NCBI RefSeq assembly: GCF_009766095.1
Contig: NZ_LMUD01000039.1
Span: 98,762-162,761 of the forward strand
Length of the DNA stretch: 64,000 nucleotides
Source: Granulicella sp. S190
GTDB taxonomy: Bacteria; Acidobacteriota; Terriglobia; Terriglobales; Acidobacteriaceae
Direction: 5' to 3'
Under the pieces are notes generated by a model, which was not told the DNA's origin, ran no database searches, and saw nothing but the letters and a program-made list of their open reading frames with translations. Shown piece by piece: positions 1-9,359 of the stretch (the stretch's first letter is position 1; each line of letters opens with the position of its first letter). Both the position numbers and the translations under genes were made by a program.

Positions 1-587
1 GTCCCAAACAGCCGCCGCAGAGGCCTCTGTATCGCTCGCAGCAGCGTACGGGCCGCCAGAATCGCAGCCGCCAGCAGAACCAGCGCAATCGAAGCCGCGA
101 CCACCGGATGGTGAGTCGCGAACCACGTCAACCCAACCGCCGCAACATCTTCGGTCGAGCTCAACGCAATATTCGAAACCGGCTCCGGACTAGGCGTAAC
201 CGCCGCACGCAAAGCCGTCTTCGACCCATGCGCCGCCAACGCCACTGCCGCTCCAATGGCGGTCGCCAGCACCTGCATCTGCGGCGAAAGCTGCGAGCTT
301 GCGTGATACGCCACCAGCGCCGCAATCGGAATTCGAATCACCGTATGCAGCGCGTTCCAGATCATATCGAACGCAGGAATCTTATCCGCCACAAACTCGA
401 TCGCAAACATGATCCCGCACACCACCAGCACCCAGGTGTGCCCCAACGAGTCCAGTCCAGGAGGCAACGCCACCCACTGCGTACGCGCCAGCAGCCCCAG
501 CGTCAGCACCGTGGCATAGATGTTCAGCCCAGCCGCAAAGCTGGCCGCAATCACAAGCGCCGTAATGTTCGCCGGGCTGAAGCTCAT
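1..587 (-). CDS. DUF4126 membrane protein (C-terminus cut by window edge)
   Basis: Reading leftwards from the ATG at 585-587 the frame stays open to the window edge, giving 195 codons. The protein begins MSFSPANITALVIAASF and has several hydrophobic stretches (residues about 7-35, 52-70, 85-125 and 165-190), so it is a multi-pass inner-membrane protein. The conserved feel of 'AAGLNIYATVLTLGLLAR' near the N-terminus and of 'AAHGSKTALRAAVTPSPEPVSN' in the second half matches the DUF4126 family as I know it. The biochemical role of this family is not established. It is transcribed in the same direction as the dGTPase gene just upstream (62 bp gap), so the two may share a transcript. The last residues are missing because the window starts inside the gene. 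Confidence 0.75.
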   Translation of the reverse strand, partial: MSFSPANITALVIAASFAAGLNIYATVLTLGLLARTQWVALPPGLDSLGHTWVLVVCGIMFAIEFVADKIPAFDMIWNALHTVIRIPIAALVAYHASSQLSPQMQVLATAIGAAVALAAHGSKTALRAAVTPSPEPVSNIALSSTEDVAAVGLTWFATHHPVVAASIALVLLAAAILAARTLLRAIQRPLRRLFG

Positions 588-649
588 TTGGCTGAAAGTG
601 TACCCTCTCTCGAAAGAGACCGTGCACTTTTATTATTTGGCAGAAAGCT

Positions 650-1792
650 CTATCGCCGCACCGCGCGCTTGATCTGCGCGTACTGCAACAGGATGAAGCT
701 ATCGGTCATACCGGCGATGTAGTCGGCTACGACGCGCGCCAGACCCTGCTTCTCGACCGACTCGAAGTGGTTCACCGGCAGCTCCTCGGGATCGTTGATC
801 CAGTAGTCGAACAGCGCCGTGACCACCTCCTCCGCCTTATCATGCTCATGTTCAAGCGCCCGGCAGGTGTAGAGAGTGTCGTAGAGGTACTGTTTCTCCT
901 GCAGACGCTGAGCCTCAACCTCAGGCGAAAACAACGCCAGCCGGCTCGGATGCCTGCGGATATCGGCAAGCGATTCAGCCCCTATTGCATGCGTGTTGAG
1001 AGCAGTATTTTCAATCAGGTCATCGGTAAGGACGTTCTGCATCAACTGCAATGCTTCGTTGAACAGGAACTTCTCATCGACTCCAGCATGCTCCCGCTCC
1101 ACGGTCTTGTAACAGCGCGCAACAATATCCACATGTTCGCAGATGTGGCCGATCTCAAGCAGCCCCGACTCGACGCCATCATCGAGATCTGCCGTCAGGT
1201 AGGCGATCTCGTCGGCCAGATCGATCAACTGCGCCTCCAGCGGGGGACGCTGTTCGAGCAGTAAGCCCGTCAGATCGGGATGCTTCTCGATACTGTAGTC
1301 ACGCGAGTGTTTGATGATACCCTCGCGAACGCCCAGCGTCAGGTTCAACCCACGATGAGCCGCATATCGCAGCTCAAAGTGGTCGACGATGCGCAGAGCA
1401 TGAATATTATGGTCGAACCCGCGGCCATGGCGCTTCAGGCACTTGTCGAGCGCTCGCTCCCCGGCGTGTCCGAACGGCGGGTGGCCGATGTCATGGACCA
1501 GCGCCAGGGTCTCCGCCAGATCTTCCTGAAGTCCCAGCGCTGCTGCCGCCGCTCTGGCGATCTGTGCAACCTCAATGGTGTGGGTAAGGCGGCTGCGAAA
1601 GTGGTCCGAAGCGCGGCTGGTGAACACCTGCGTCTTCCCTGCCAGCCGACGGAAGGCTCTGGCCTGCACAATCCGCTCCCGATCCCGCTGAAACGGAGTC
1701 CGCGACGGCCGAAAAGGTGCCGGATACACACGTGTGAGCAGCAGGTCGCCCGGATCGGCAACGACCGCGCAGTGATGGAGCTCGAGGGACAT
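650..1792 (-). CDS. dgt: Deoxyguanosinetriphosphate triphosphohydrolase-like protein (dGTPase, HD domain)
   Basis: The 380-residue protein is an HD-superfamily phosphohydrolase of the dGTPase-like type, which hydrolyses dNTPs to deoxynucleosides and tripolyphosphate and helps keep dNTP pools in balance. Visible metal ligands are H71 (in RLTHTIEV), the H100-D101 pair in LALVHDIGHPPFGHAGE, and a later Asp in LADEIAYLTADLDD near residue 195. 'QARAFRRLAGKTQVF' near the N-terminus is typical of the shorter, type-2 bacterial branch, and the length also fits that branch. The ATG at 1792 is preceded by GGAG six bases upstream. The gene lies 69 bp downstream of the TPR gene, with a strong hairpin in between, so it may be transcribed separately or by read-through. 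Substrate specificity within this family varies and cannot be read from sequence. Confidence 0.9.
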   Translation of the reverse strand: MSLELHHCAVVADPGDLLLTRVYPAPFRPSRTPFQRDRERIVQARAFRRLAGKTQVFTSRASDHFRSRLTHTIEVAQIARAAAAALGLQEDLAETLALVHDIGHPPFGHAGERALDKCLKRHGRGFDHNIHALRIVDHFELRYAAHRGLNLTLGVREGIIKHSRDYSIEKHPDLTGLLLEQRPPLEAQLIDLADEIAYLTADLDDGVESGLLEIGHICEHVDIVARCYKTVEREHAGVDEKFLFNEALQLMQNVLTDDLIENTALNTHAIGAESLADIRRHPSRLALFSPEVEAQRLQEKQYLYDTLYTCRALEHEHDKAEEVVTALFDYWINDPEELPVNHFESVEKQGLARVVADYIAGMTDSFILLQYAQIKRAVRR

Positions 1793-1813
1793 GGTCTACT
1801 CCAGTGTAAACGG

Positions 1814-1847
1814 CAGAGGCCCCTCGAGATCTCTCGAAGGGCCTCTG
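1814..1847 (-). terminator. Hairpin between the TPR gene and dgt
   Basis: CAGAGGCCC at 1814-1822 pairs perfectly with GGGCCTCTG at 1839-1847, and the inner segments TCGAGA/TCTCGA continue the pairing, so nearly the whole 34 bases can fold into one long stem. It lies 15 bp after the stop of the minus-strand TPR gene and about 20 bp before the dgt start. Only a weak T-rich stretch follows on the minus strand (GTTTAC), so it is a probable terminator or a 5' structure of the dgt transcript. Confidence 0.55.
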
Positions 1848-1861
1848 GTCGAACTGCTTAT

Positions 1862-3955
1862 CTACTGTTTGACCGGTGCGGTTCCACCCTTCGCCAGCTT
1901 CACGCGAGCGTTCTCGAGCTTGTGCTGCACCTTCGCCACATCCATTGGGTCAGCATCCGCCGGCAGGGATCGGGAATACTCCGTCATCGACCTCTCCCAC
2001 TGGGCTACCGCCATCTTCAGGTTCCCGGTCTTCTCATAGACCTCCCCCAAGTGGTCGTGAACCGTAGGATCCGTGTTAATCCTCTCATTCGCCTTGCGCA
2101 AATTTTCTTCAGCCAGCGCATATTGACCCGACTTGTAGTAAGCCCACCCAAGCGAATCCAGGAAAGCACCATTCTGCGGGTCGAGCTCAACTGCCTTCCG
2201 AATCATCGTCAACGCCTCAGGAAGCCGAACGCCACGATCTGCCAGCATGTAGCCAAGATAGTTGAGAACGGTTGCGTTCTGTGGATCGATCGCCAGCGCC
2301 TTCCGGAACTCGGCTTCGGCCAGATCGTACTGCTTCTGCCGGTCGTAAAGCGCGCCGCGCAGAAACGCTACATAAAGCCTCTCATCCGGCTTCGTCGCCA
2401 GCGCATCAGCGCTCGTCAGCTCAACAGAAGCCTCCTGGTAACGTTTCAGGCGTGTATAAATCTGGGCCAAAGCCAGATGCGAATCACGTTCATCCGGTGT
2501 CCCCTTTGTCGCCAGCAGCTGCGCATTCGCCAACGCAATGCCTTGCTCAGCCGAACCGGTATCGGCAAGCTGCCCGGCATACATCAACTGAATCCCATGA
2601 TCGTTCGGCATCACCTTCGCGATCTCAGCAGCAGTTGCAGTAGCTTCCTTCCACTCATGGGCATCACGATAGGCGTCAATCTGGCCCTGATAGCCACTCT
2701 TGACGTAATCACCGCCAAGAGAAACCAGTTGTTTGTATGCAGCGACAGCGTCTACAGTCTTGTTTTCCTCGCGGTAGATGATAGCCAGGCGGTCTAGAAA
2801 GATTGAACGGTTCGCCTTCTCCCCATCGGTATACTTCCCGTCGGGATGCGCAGAATCTGCCACTAGCTTGGATAAAACTCCAGTCGCATCGTCATATCTA
2901 CCCAACGAGTCATAGATAAGAGCCTCGTTGTAAGTAAGCTCCAGCGAGTCTGGAGCTAAAGGTTTAGCTTTTTCCAATGTCTTCAGGGCATCGTCATAGT
3001 GCCCTTGTCTCCGCTCAATCTCGGAGATGTGGATTTGCGATTGAGCATCCTGCGGCTCGGCAGCGACGATGCCATTCAGCACCTTAAGCGCCTCATCAAG
3101 CTGACCATCCGCCAGCAAAGCATTTGCGAGACCCCGCTCGGTGTCCAGGTTGTCAGGCTCAAGATCCAAGGCCCGATGATAGGCGGCAATCGCATCTTTA
3201 TTCTTCTTCAGTTGTTCATAGCTTGCTCCTAGAGCAAATTCGACGCGAGGTGAACGATCATCAACCGGCACGGCATTGAGCACATCGGCAGCACGTTTTG
3301 GATCTCCCTGCTCGCTGTAAAGTCGCGCCATGTTGAGCGCAACTTCTTCCGAATTTGCGTCAATGCCTTGTGCTGCCTTGAACTGCGCCTCCGCTTTGCC
3401 GGAGTCATGATTCAAACCGTAAAGCTGGCCCAGGAGTAGATGCGCCTCTACATCGTTCGGTTTTAGCTGCGCGAGTTTCTCGTATTCTGTGATCGCCAGT
3501 TGAAGCATTTGGCCGGACTGTGGGGTCTGCATATCGCCCAGCGACCGAAGATAGACCTTTCCCAGCAACGTATGCGCTTCAATATCATCGGGATTCTTCC
3601 CCACCTGATCTTGCGCAGCTGTTACGGCCTCCCGAATACGACCAATCTTAAAGTAAAGGTCAGCTAGACCATCTTGCAGAAGACGTGAATTTGGATCGGC
3701 ATCGAGAGCCAATTTGTACTGCTCCACCGCTTGTGTGGCGTAATCTGACCGTCCAGCATTAACTGCCATATCTTCATATAGTCGCGCTAACCCATAGTGA
3801 TAGTAAGAAGAGGCTCGATCAACCTGTACTGAAGTCACTGAACTCTTCGCAGTATCTGGTGTTTGAGCGACCAATGTATGAGCTATAAAGAAAAACGCTG
3901 CAACGGGAATCAAACGGGAGTAACGAAGAGAGGAGGCACGTAAGAGAGGTGTCAT
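1862..3955 (-). CDS. Secreted/periplasmic tetratricopeptide-repeat protein
   Basis: The 697-residue protein starts with a signal peptide (MTPLLRASSLRYSRLIPVAA, then FFFIAHTLVAQ with a cleavage-like VAQ) followed by an almost continuous array of TPR units. Recognisable repeats have the pattern A..Y..AL...P.N, for example AIAAYHRALDLEPDNLDTE, AEAEFRKALAIDPQNATVLNYLGY and ALTMIRKAVELDPQNGAFLDSLGWAYY. I estimate at least twelve repeats. TPR solenoids bind other proteins, so this is probably a periplasmic scaffold or assembly factor; there is no catalytic domain. The upstream ATG at 4000 would add 15 residues ahead of the signal peptide, so 3955 is preferred. It is in the same direction as purH (upstream) and dgt (downstream), but the gaps of 156 and 69 bp do not argue for tight coupling. 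The exact partner is unknown. Confidence 0.85.
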   Translation of the reverse strand: MTPLLRASSLRYSRLIPVAAFFFIAHTLVAQTPDTAKSSVTSVQVDRASSYYHYGLARLYEDMAVNAGRSDYATQAVEQYKLALDADPNSRLLQDGLADLYFKIGRIREAVTAAQDQVGKNPDDIEAHTLLGKVYLRSLGDMQTPQSGQMLQLAITEYEKLAQLKPNDVEAHLLLGQLYGLNHDSGKAEAQFKAAQGIDANSEEVALNMARLYSEQGDPKRAADVLNAVPVDDRSPRVEFALGASYEQLKKNKDAIAAYHRALDLEPDNLDTERGLANALLADGQLDEALKVLNGIVAAEPQDAQSQIHISEIERRQGHYDDALKTLEKAKPLAPDSLELTYNEALIYDSLGRYDDATGVLSKLVADSAHPDGKYTDGEKANRSIFLDRLAIIYREENKTVDAVAAYKQLVSLGGDYVKSGYQGQIDAYRDAHEWKEATATAAEIAKVMPNDHGIQLMYAGQLADTGSAEQGIALANAQLLATKGTPDERDSHLALAQIYTRLKRYQEASVELTSADALATKPDERLYVAFLRGALYDRQKQYDLAEAEFRKALAIDPQNATVLNYLGYMLADRGVRLPEALTMIRKAVELDPQNGAFLDSLGWAYYKSGQYALAEENLRKANERINTDPTVHDHLGEVYEKTGNLKMAVAQWERSMTEYSRSLPADADPMDVAKVQHKLENARVKLAKGGTAPVKQ

Positions 3956-4111
3956 GATGTAGTTTCCTGTGCCGAGGGAATGGAAGCCAAAGCGATGCAA
4001 CTAGACACTGGTTAGACGGTACCGCCGACCGATTGGATGCAGGGTGGCACAGACCAGCCATTTTGACAGCATGGCGGTGATTATATCCACGTTTGAAACA
4101 AAATCGGAGGA

Positions 4112-5728
4112 TTATCCATGACGGAAGTGCCTGACGCCTGTGAATGCCATAGCGATACCCAATCGATCGGCAGCCTCAACGACCTCGGCATCCCGCACTG
4201 AGCCGCCCGGTTGAATTACCGCTGTAGCCCCCGCTTTTGCAACAACCTCTAACCCGTCAGCGAAGGGGAAAAAGGCATCAGAGGCGGCTACTGTACCGTT
4301 TAGCGGTAGTACAGCTTTCATGGCACCAAAACGTGCTGCATCCACTCGACTCATCTGGCCTGCCCCAATACCGACTGTCTGACCATGTCCATTGCTAAAA
4401 CGAGCGTAGACAATTGCATTTGATTTGACGTGCTTGCACACCCGCCATGCAAAGAGGAGCGCACGCGACTCCTCTGCGGTAGGGTTGCGCTTAGAGACGA
4501 TCTTGAGCTCCCCTGCTTTGATACGCAGTTGGTCGGCATTCTGTACCAACAATCCGCCTGAAACCTGCTTCAAAATACGTCGTGTCTCGGCAGGTAAAAT
4601 TTCGATTAGGCGGAGATTCTTCTTCGTCGCAAAACGTTCCAGTGCCTCTGCAGTAAAAGAAGGTGCCACAATCGCTTCGACGAATAGCTTGGCGATTTCA
4701 TCCGCTGCGGCAGCATCCACCTCGCGATTGATACCAATTACACCGCCAAATGCCGATACTGGATCAGACTCAAGCGCCCGCTGGTAGGCTTCAACTACAG
4801 TTGCGCCAGTAGAAGCTCCGCAGGGGTTTGTATGTTTTATGATGACAACCGCAGGTTCATCGAACTCGCTTACTAGCTCCCAACAGGCATCAAGATCCAC
4901 GATGTTGTTGTAGCTAAGCTCCTTACCTTGTAACTGTCTGGCATTCGCTATACCGTTTTTGCTACCGTCCGTGTAGAGAGCGGCTTTCTGATGAGGGTTT
5001 TCCCCATAACGAAGAGTCTTGAGGATCGGTTGGATGACACGAATTGTTGGCGGTAGCTGCTCTTGCGAAAAGGCAGCCTTGCCACCAGGAGTTTCGATGC
5101 TTTCCAGTGCTGTCGCTATACCGGCATCGTAAGCTGCTGTGACAGCGAAAGCCTTCTTGGCGAGAGTCCAACGTGTTGAATGGCTCAAGCTGCCAGAGTT
5201 TGCAGCCATCTCATCTGCCAATCGTGCGTAGTCCGTACCCGATGTCACGATCGCGACATCCGCGAAGTTTTTCGCCGCCGATCGCACCATCGAAGGTCCA
5301 CCTATATCAATATTTTCGATAATGTCAGCAAAGGCAACTCCGGGACGATTGGCTGTGTTCTCAAACGCATAAAGGTTCACCACGACCATATCGATTGGCT
5401 CGATATGGTGTTCGGCTACAGAGGTCAGGTGTTCCGCATTGTCGCGAATGTGCAATATTCCTCCATGAACCTTTGGATGGAGCGTCTTCACGCGACCATC
5501 GAGCATCTCGGGAAATCCAGTCAGATCGCTAATATCACGCACCTGCAGGCCGGCTTCGCGTAGCGTACGAGCAGTTCCGCCCGTCGAAACCAGATCGACA
5601 TCGAACGAAGCTAGGATTCGAGCGAAATCAACAAGCCCAGTCTTATCGGTCACTGACAGTAAAGCGCGGCGAATCTGACGAAGATCAGTAGAAACAGCTG
5701 AGGAATCAATATCGTGTTCAATCATCAC
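4112..5728 (-). CDS. purH: Bifunctional AICAR formyltransferase / IMP cyclohydrolase
   Basis: This enzyme carries out the last two steps of de novo purine synthesis: 10-formyl-THF-dependent formylation of AICAR, then ring closure to IMP. The 538 residues split into an N-terminal MGS-like cyclohydrolase domain (residues about 20-210, with LVSTGGTARTL at 47-57, DGRVKTLHPKVHGG at 77-90 and IDIGGPSMVRSAAKN) and a C-terminal AICAR transformylase domain with YGENPHQ at 241-247 and the catalytic KHTNPCGA at 298-305. The end IAMAFTGVRHFRHG is the usual C-terminus. The start is either GTG at 5728 or the overlapping ATG at 5725; the family does not decide between them. pyrD starts upstream on the same strand with only a 37-bp gap, so purine and pyrimidine synthesis genes are probably cotranscribed here. 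Confidence 0.97.
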   Translation of the reverse strand: MMIEHDIDSSAVSTDLRQIRRALLSVTDKTGLVDFARILASFDVDLVSTGGTARTLREAGLQVRDISDLTGFPEMLDGRVKTLHPKVHGGILHIRDNAEHLTSVAEHHIEPIDMVVVNLYAFENTANRPGVAFADIIENIDIGGPSMVRSAAKNFADVAIVTSGTDYARLADEMAANSGSLSHSTRWTLAKKAFAVTAAYDAGIATALESIETPGGKAAFSQEQLPPTIRVIQPILKTLRYGENPHQKAALYTDGSKNGIANARQLQGKELSYNNIVDLDACWELVSEFDEPAVVIIKHTNPCGASTGATVVEAYQRALESDPVSAFGGVIGINREVDAAAADEIAKLFVEAIVAPSFTAEALERFATKKNLRLIEILPAETRRILKQVSGGLLVQNADQLRIKAGELKIVSKRNPTAEESRALLFAWRVCKHVKSNAIVYARFSNGHGQTVGIGAGQMSRVDAARFGAMKAVLPLNGTVAASDAFFPFADGLEVVAKAGATAVIQPGGSVRDAEVVEAADRLGIAMAFTGVRHFRHG

Positions 5729-5765
5729 CTGACTATTCTAAGCCAGCGGAAGCTAAGTCACACCT

Positions 5766-6704
5766 TTAGAGTAAGGCGGTTCCTGTGAGCGAACTTACTT
5801 GAACGATTTCGTGTGAGGAGCACCAACGTTTTAGAGCATTGGCAATATTTTCGACGGCACGGGGATCTGCGTAGCTGGCCGTCCCAACTTGCACTGCCGT
5901 GGCTCCTGCCATCATGAACTCCACTGCATCTTCGGCCCTCACGATTCCTCCCATGCCGACGATTGGAATGGTCACGTTCTTTGAAACCTCGTGTACCATT
6001 CGCACTGCAATCGGCTTAATCGCGGGTCCAGAGAGTCCTCCGGTGACGTTGGCTATACGAGGCAGCCTTGTCTCGACATCGATGGCAAGAGAGACAAAGG
6101 TATTGACGAGTGAAACCGAATCCGCTCCACCGTCGGCTGCAACGCGGGCCATCAATCCGATGTCGGTGACATTAGGGGAAAGCTTGACCATAAGAGGTCG
6201 GCGAGCGACTGCCTTGCACCGCGCAACCAGCTCCCAAAGCTGAGGTGGATCAGTGCCGAAGACCATACCTCCATGACTCGTATTGGGGCAACTTGCATTT
6301 AGCTCATACATCGCGATGCCAGGTGCATCATTCAAAGCCTGAATGACCTCAAGACAATCTTCGATGGTAAAACCGAATACATTTGCAATAATGACTGCAC
6401 CCTTAACTTTCCTCAGTTTAGGAAGCTTTTCGGCGATAAAAGCTCTAACTCCCATATTCTGCAGTCCAATAGCATTCATCATCCCTGCAGACGTTTCTAT
6501 AATCCGCGGAGCGGGATTACCTGCCATTGGTTCGCGTGACAACCCTTTGGTAACAAATCCTCCAATACGCTCCAAGGAGACAATATCCTCGAACTCAACT
6601 CCGTAGCCAAAAGTTCCGCTTGCGGCAATCACAGGTGATGCAAATTCAACCCCTGCCACGGTTACTCGCATATCAGGATCTTTACTTCGTTTAGAGGCGT
6701 TCAC
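5766..6704 (-). CDS. pyrD: Dihydroorotate dehydrogenase, class 1B catalytic subunit
   Basis: The enzyme oxidises dihydroorotate to orotate in pyrimidine synthesis, using FMN. The TIM-barrel motifs are complete: SPVIAASGTFGYG near the start, KGLSREP, the substrate loop ELNASCPNTSHGG with Cys as the catalytic base (Cys marks class 1; Ser would be class 2), LMVKLSPNVTD, SLVNTF, GGLSGPAIKPIA and the FMN-phosphate site IVGMGGI / AGATAVQVGTA. Class 1B enzymes normally work with the iron-sulphur/FAD subunit PyrK; no pyrK lies in this window. I chose GTG at 6704 because AGAGGAAGA directly precedes it; ATG at 6671 (MRVTVAGVEF) and ATG at 6737 are alternatives. It is followed by purH in the same direction (37 bp) and is divergent from serS. 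Confidence 0.93.
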   Translation of the reverse strand: MNASKRSKDPDMRVTVAGVEFASPVIAASGTFGYGVEFEDIVSLERIGGFVTKGLSREPMAGNPAPRIIETSAGMMNAIGLQNMGVRAFIAEKLPKLRKVKGAVIIANVFGFTIEDCLEVIQALNDAPGIAMYELNASCPNTSHGGMVFGTDPPQLWELVARCKAVARRPLMVKLSPNVTDIGLMARVAADGGADSVSLVNTFVSLAIDVETRLPRIANVTGGLSGPAIKPIAVRMVHEVSKNVTIPIVGMGGIVRAEDAVEFMMAGATAVQVGTASYADPRAVENIANALKRWCSSHEIVQVSSLTGTALL

Positions 6705-6860
6705 TCTTCCTCTTTCCTTCCAGTTGTTCTCGCGCATCTGCCCTGATCACTGTAGTCAGCACCGAGACAAACTTTCGCATATTCCTAAGGGTAACTTCAT
6801 TTTGCTGCGATTGCGCGGTCTTATCCCCGTTTCCCAGCGAAGACGCTAAAATGTATAGTG

Positions 6861-8189
6861 ATGATCGATCTTGCATTTGTGCGGGCGAACCTGCCCCTCG
6901 TAGAAGAAAAATTACGTGCACGTGGAATGGACCCCTCCACTGCGCTAGGTAACTTCACAGATATCGACCGCAAACGCCGCGAAGCCATTACTCAAGTAGA
7001 AACACTTAAAGCCCAGCGCAACAGGCTGACGGACGAGATTGCAAAGCTAAAGCGCGAAGGTGCCGACACCACCTCGCAGGCTTATCAAACACGATCTCTT
7101 AAGTCTGAGGCGGAGTATCTCGAATCGGCTGCAGCAGTCTCCGACTCGCGCCTGCGTGAGATTTTACAGGCTCTCCCCAATCTTCCCCAGGATGACGTTC
7201 CTACTGGCAAGTCGGCCGAAGAAAATCGTGAAGAAAAGACCTGGGGTGACAAACATTCCTTCGAATTCACCGCCAAACCTCACTGGGAGCTTGGCGAGTC
7301 GCTAGGAATTCTAGACTTCAACCGCGCTGCCAAGATCTCTGGCTCGCGCTTTGTCGTCCACTTTGGTCAGGGGGCAAGGCTGGAGCGTGCTCTCGCAAAC
7401 TATATGCTCGACCTTCATACCAAAGAGCATGGCTATACCGAGGTTCTCCCGCCTTACATGGTCAATTCGAAGTCACTCTTTGGCACTGGCCAGTTACCCA
7501 AGTTCGCCGAAGACCTCTTTCATTGCGATGACAAAGGCAGCTACGAGCCCGGAGTCTATCAGGAGAACGACCACTGGCTCATCCCCACCGCTGAGGTGCC
7601 CGTTACAAACCTTTTTCGCGATGAGACTCTGGACGAATCACAGCTTCCGATATCCTTCTGCGCTTACACTCCATGTTTCCGCTCTGAGGCAGGATCCTAC
7701 GGTAAGGATGTTCGCGGCATGATTCGACAGCATCAGTTTCAGAAGGTCGAATTAGTAAAGTTTGTACGTCCGGAAGATTCGGGTGTCGAACACGAACGCC
7801 TTACCCGGCATGCAGAGACCGTGCTCGAACGCCTCGGTCTGCCCTATCGGCGCATGCTGTTATGTGCTGGGGATATGGGGTTTTCTGCATCCAAGACTTA
7901 TGATCTGGAAGTCTGGCTACCCGGCCAAAGCCTCTATCGAGAAATCTCTTCCTGTTCGAACTTTGGGTCATTCCAGGCTCGCAGGGCAAATATTCGCTAT
8001 CGCCCGGCCGGAGCAAAAAAGAGTGAATTTCTTCACACGCTTAACGGTAGCGGTCTTGCCGTAGGCCGCACCTATCTTGCAATCTTGGAAAACTATCAGC
8101 AAGCAGATGGCACCATACGGATCCCAGCGGTGTTAGTTCCTTATATGAACGGCGATACTGTCATTCGCAAACAACAGGGCAGGAGCTAA
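6861..8189 (+). CDS. serS: Serine--tRNA ligase
   Basis: Class II aminoacyl-tRNA synthetase that charges tRNA-Ser (and tRNA-Sec if present). The N-terminal 110 residues form the helical-hairpin arm ([20 protein letters not shown] and the following helix), typical of SerRS. The catalytic core shows motif 2 around [20 protein letters not shown] and motif 3 [16 protein letters not shown] followed by [11 protein letters not shown]. The length of 442 residues is normal. A GTG at 6858 immediately precedes the ATG at 6861 in frame; either could be used. It is the first gene of a compact plus-strand trio: the next start lies 3 bp after the stop, with its ribosome-binding site AGGAGC overlapping the end of serS. 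Confidence 0.97.
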   Translation: MIDLAFVRANLPLVEEKLRARGMDPSTALGNFTDIDRKRREAITQVETLKAQRNRLTDEIAKLKREGADTTSQAYQTRSLKSEAEYLESAAAVSDSRLREILQALPNLPQDDVPTGKSAEENREEKTWGDKHSFEFTAKPHWELGESLGILDFNRAAKISGSRFVVHFGQGARLERALANYMLDLHTKEHGYTEVLPPYMVNSKSLFGTGQLPKFAEDLFHCDDKGSYEPGVYQENDHWLIPTAEVPVTNLFRDETLDESQLPISFCAYTPCFRSEAGSYGKDVRGMIRQHQFQKVELVKFVRPEDSGVEHERLTRHAETVLERLGLPYRRMLLCAGDMGFSASKTYDLEVWLPGQSLYREISSCSNFGSFQARRANIRYRPAGAKKSEFLHTLNGSGLAVGRTYLAILENYQQADGTIRIPAVLVPYMNGDTVIRKQQGRS

Positions 8190-8192
8190 TCC

Positions 8193-8573
8193 ATGTTCAA
8201 ACTAATTCGAAACTACATCTTTTGGGCTTATGAGCGGGGTAGCTTCCATTATGACGTTATGGTGACAGCCATTCTAGTCTTCATGTTTGTCTCACCATAC
8301 TTCATCGACTTCAAGGACAAACCTGTTGAGACTGTTGCGCTACATGCGAGCGAGGTGTTGGTTCGAGAAGCTGGAAGCTCTGGAGGAAGCAGCCGTTTCA
8401 TCTACCAGGTTCGGGCAGATGATATGAGCGGCGCGAGTACGGATTCTGAGCGCAAAGCTTCAATCCTACGTGTAATTGAACCGATCTCGGGGGAGGTATC
8501 CTTGGAACGGTACGAAGCTGTTCGTGATACCCAAGGCAAAATCATCGCTTACAACGCCTGGGTCCTACGCTAA
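8193..8573 (+). CDS. Small membrane-anchored protein of unknown function
   Basis: The 126-residue protein has one clear membrane segment (VMVTAILVFMFVSPYFIDF, residues about 22-40) followed by an about 85-residue soluble part (ALHASEVLVREAG through LERYEAVRDTQGKIIAYNAWVLR) that would lie outside the cytoplasmic membrane if the helix acts as a signal anchor. I do not recognise a named domain. The start is secure: AGGAGC sits six bases upstream, inside the serS stop region, and the gap to serS is 3 bp. The LolA-like gene follows 44 bp downstream, so the natural guess is a role connected with outer-membrane lipoprotein handling, but that rests on position only. Confidence 0.75.
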   Translation: MFKLIRNYIFWAYERGSFHYDVMVTAILVFMFVSPYFIDFKDKPVETVALHASEVLVREAGSSGGSSRFIYQVRADDMSGASTDSERKASILRVIEPISGEVSLERYEAVRDTQGKIIAYNAWVLR

Positions 8574-8617
8574 ACATCTTGACGCATAAGGCATCTAACA
8601 AATGGGAGCACCTGATT

Positions 8618-9322
8618 ATGACCACCCTAAGACGCATCGCGACCTTACTCATCTTATCGTCAGTCGTTTCAGGGCTCGCTATATCCTCCGCATTTGCACA
8701 ACCAAAGCCGGGCCATCTGGATGAAGTATTACGGCAGATGGATGCAGCGAGCCTGAAGTTCCAGTCGACGGAGGCCAGTTTTCAGTGGGATCTCTACGAG
8801 AAGGTTGTGCAGCAGACGACCACGCAGAAAGGTACCATCTACTTCAAAAAAGAAGGGCCTGTAACTGTAATGGGAGTGAAGATGGTTTCTCCCTCTCTCA
8901 AGATTATCGAATTCAAGAATGGGCTACTTCGACTCTACGATCCTTCTATCGATCATCTGACGGTCGTTGATGCAACAAAAAATAAAGCTCAGCTAGAAAG
9001 TTTTCTGACAGTAGGCTTCGGTGGCAGCGGAAAAGATCTCGCAAAGGCATGGACAATCTCGGACTTAGGAGATGAGATAGTCAACGGCGTGCAAACAGCA
9101 AAGCTGGATTTAGTTCCCAAAGATCCCGCACTTCGCAACAATTGCACTCACATGACCATCTGGGTTGACCCTGTGCGCGGAATCGAATTGAAACAAAGCC
9201 TTTATCTACCTTCAGAAGACTATAGAACCGCTGTTTACAACAATATCAAATACAACCAGGGCGTCGACACCAAGCCGTATCAGATAAAAACCGACGGCAA
9301 GACCACTACCGATTCACACTAA
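8618..9322 (+). CDS. LolA-like outer-membrane lipoprotein carrier protein
   Basis: The 234-residue protein has a signal peptide (TTLRRIATLLILSSVVSGL, ending AISSAFA) and then the features of the LolA/LolB/RseB fold: an early helix LDEVLRQMDAASLKFQSTEA, a run of strands (TQKGTIYFKKEG, VMGVKMVSPSLKIIEFKNGLLRLYDPSIDHLTVVDA), and the later pattern TAKLDLVPKDPALRN..THMTIWVDPVRGIELKQSLY, which is typical of LolA-like proteins in Acidobacteria. LolA carries lipoproteins across the periplasm to the outer membrane. The ATG at 8618 is chosen because it gives the signal peptide; an earlier TTG at 8579 would add 13 hydrophilic residues. It ends the serS trio and is convergent with the M29 peptidase gene, whose stop lies 37 bp away. 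Whether it is the main LolA or a paralogue cannot be told. Confidence 0.8.
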   Translation: MTTLRRIATLLILSSVVSGLAISSAFAQPKPGHLDEVLRQMDAASLKFQSTEASFQWDLYEKVVQQTTTQKGTIYFKKEGPVTVMGVKMVSPSLKIIEFKNGLLRLYDPSIDHLTVVDATKNKAQLESFLTVGFGGSGKDLAKAWTISDLGDEIVNGVQTAKLDLVPKDPALRNNCTHMTIWVDPVRGIELKQSLYLPSEDYRTAVYNNIKYNQGVDTKPYQIKTDGKTTTDSH

Positions 9323-9359
9323 GATGCTTTAGCCTTGACTGGCGCTATTACGACATCGA

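Noticed and set aside
1280-2797. A 505-codon plus-strand open frame antisense to dgt and the TPR gene
   Set aside because: It lies opposite two clear genes and has no recognisable domain, a biased composition and no ribosome-binding site; it follows from the codon bias of the real genes.
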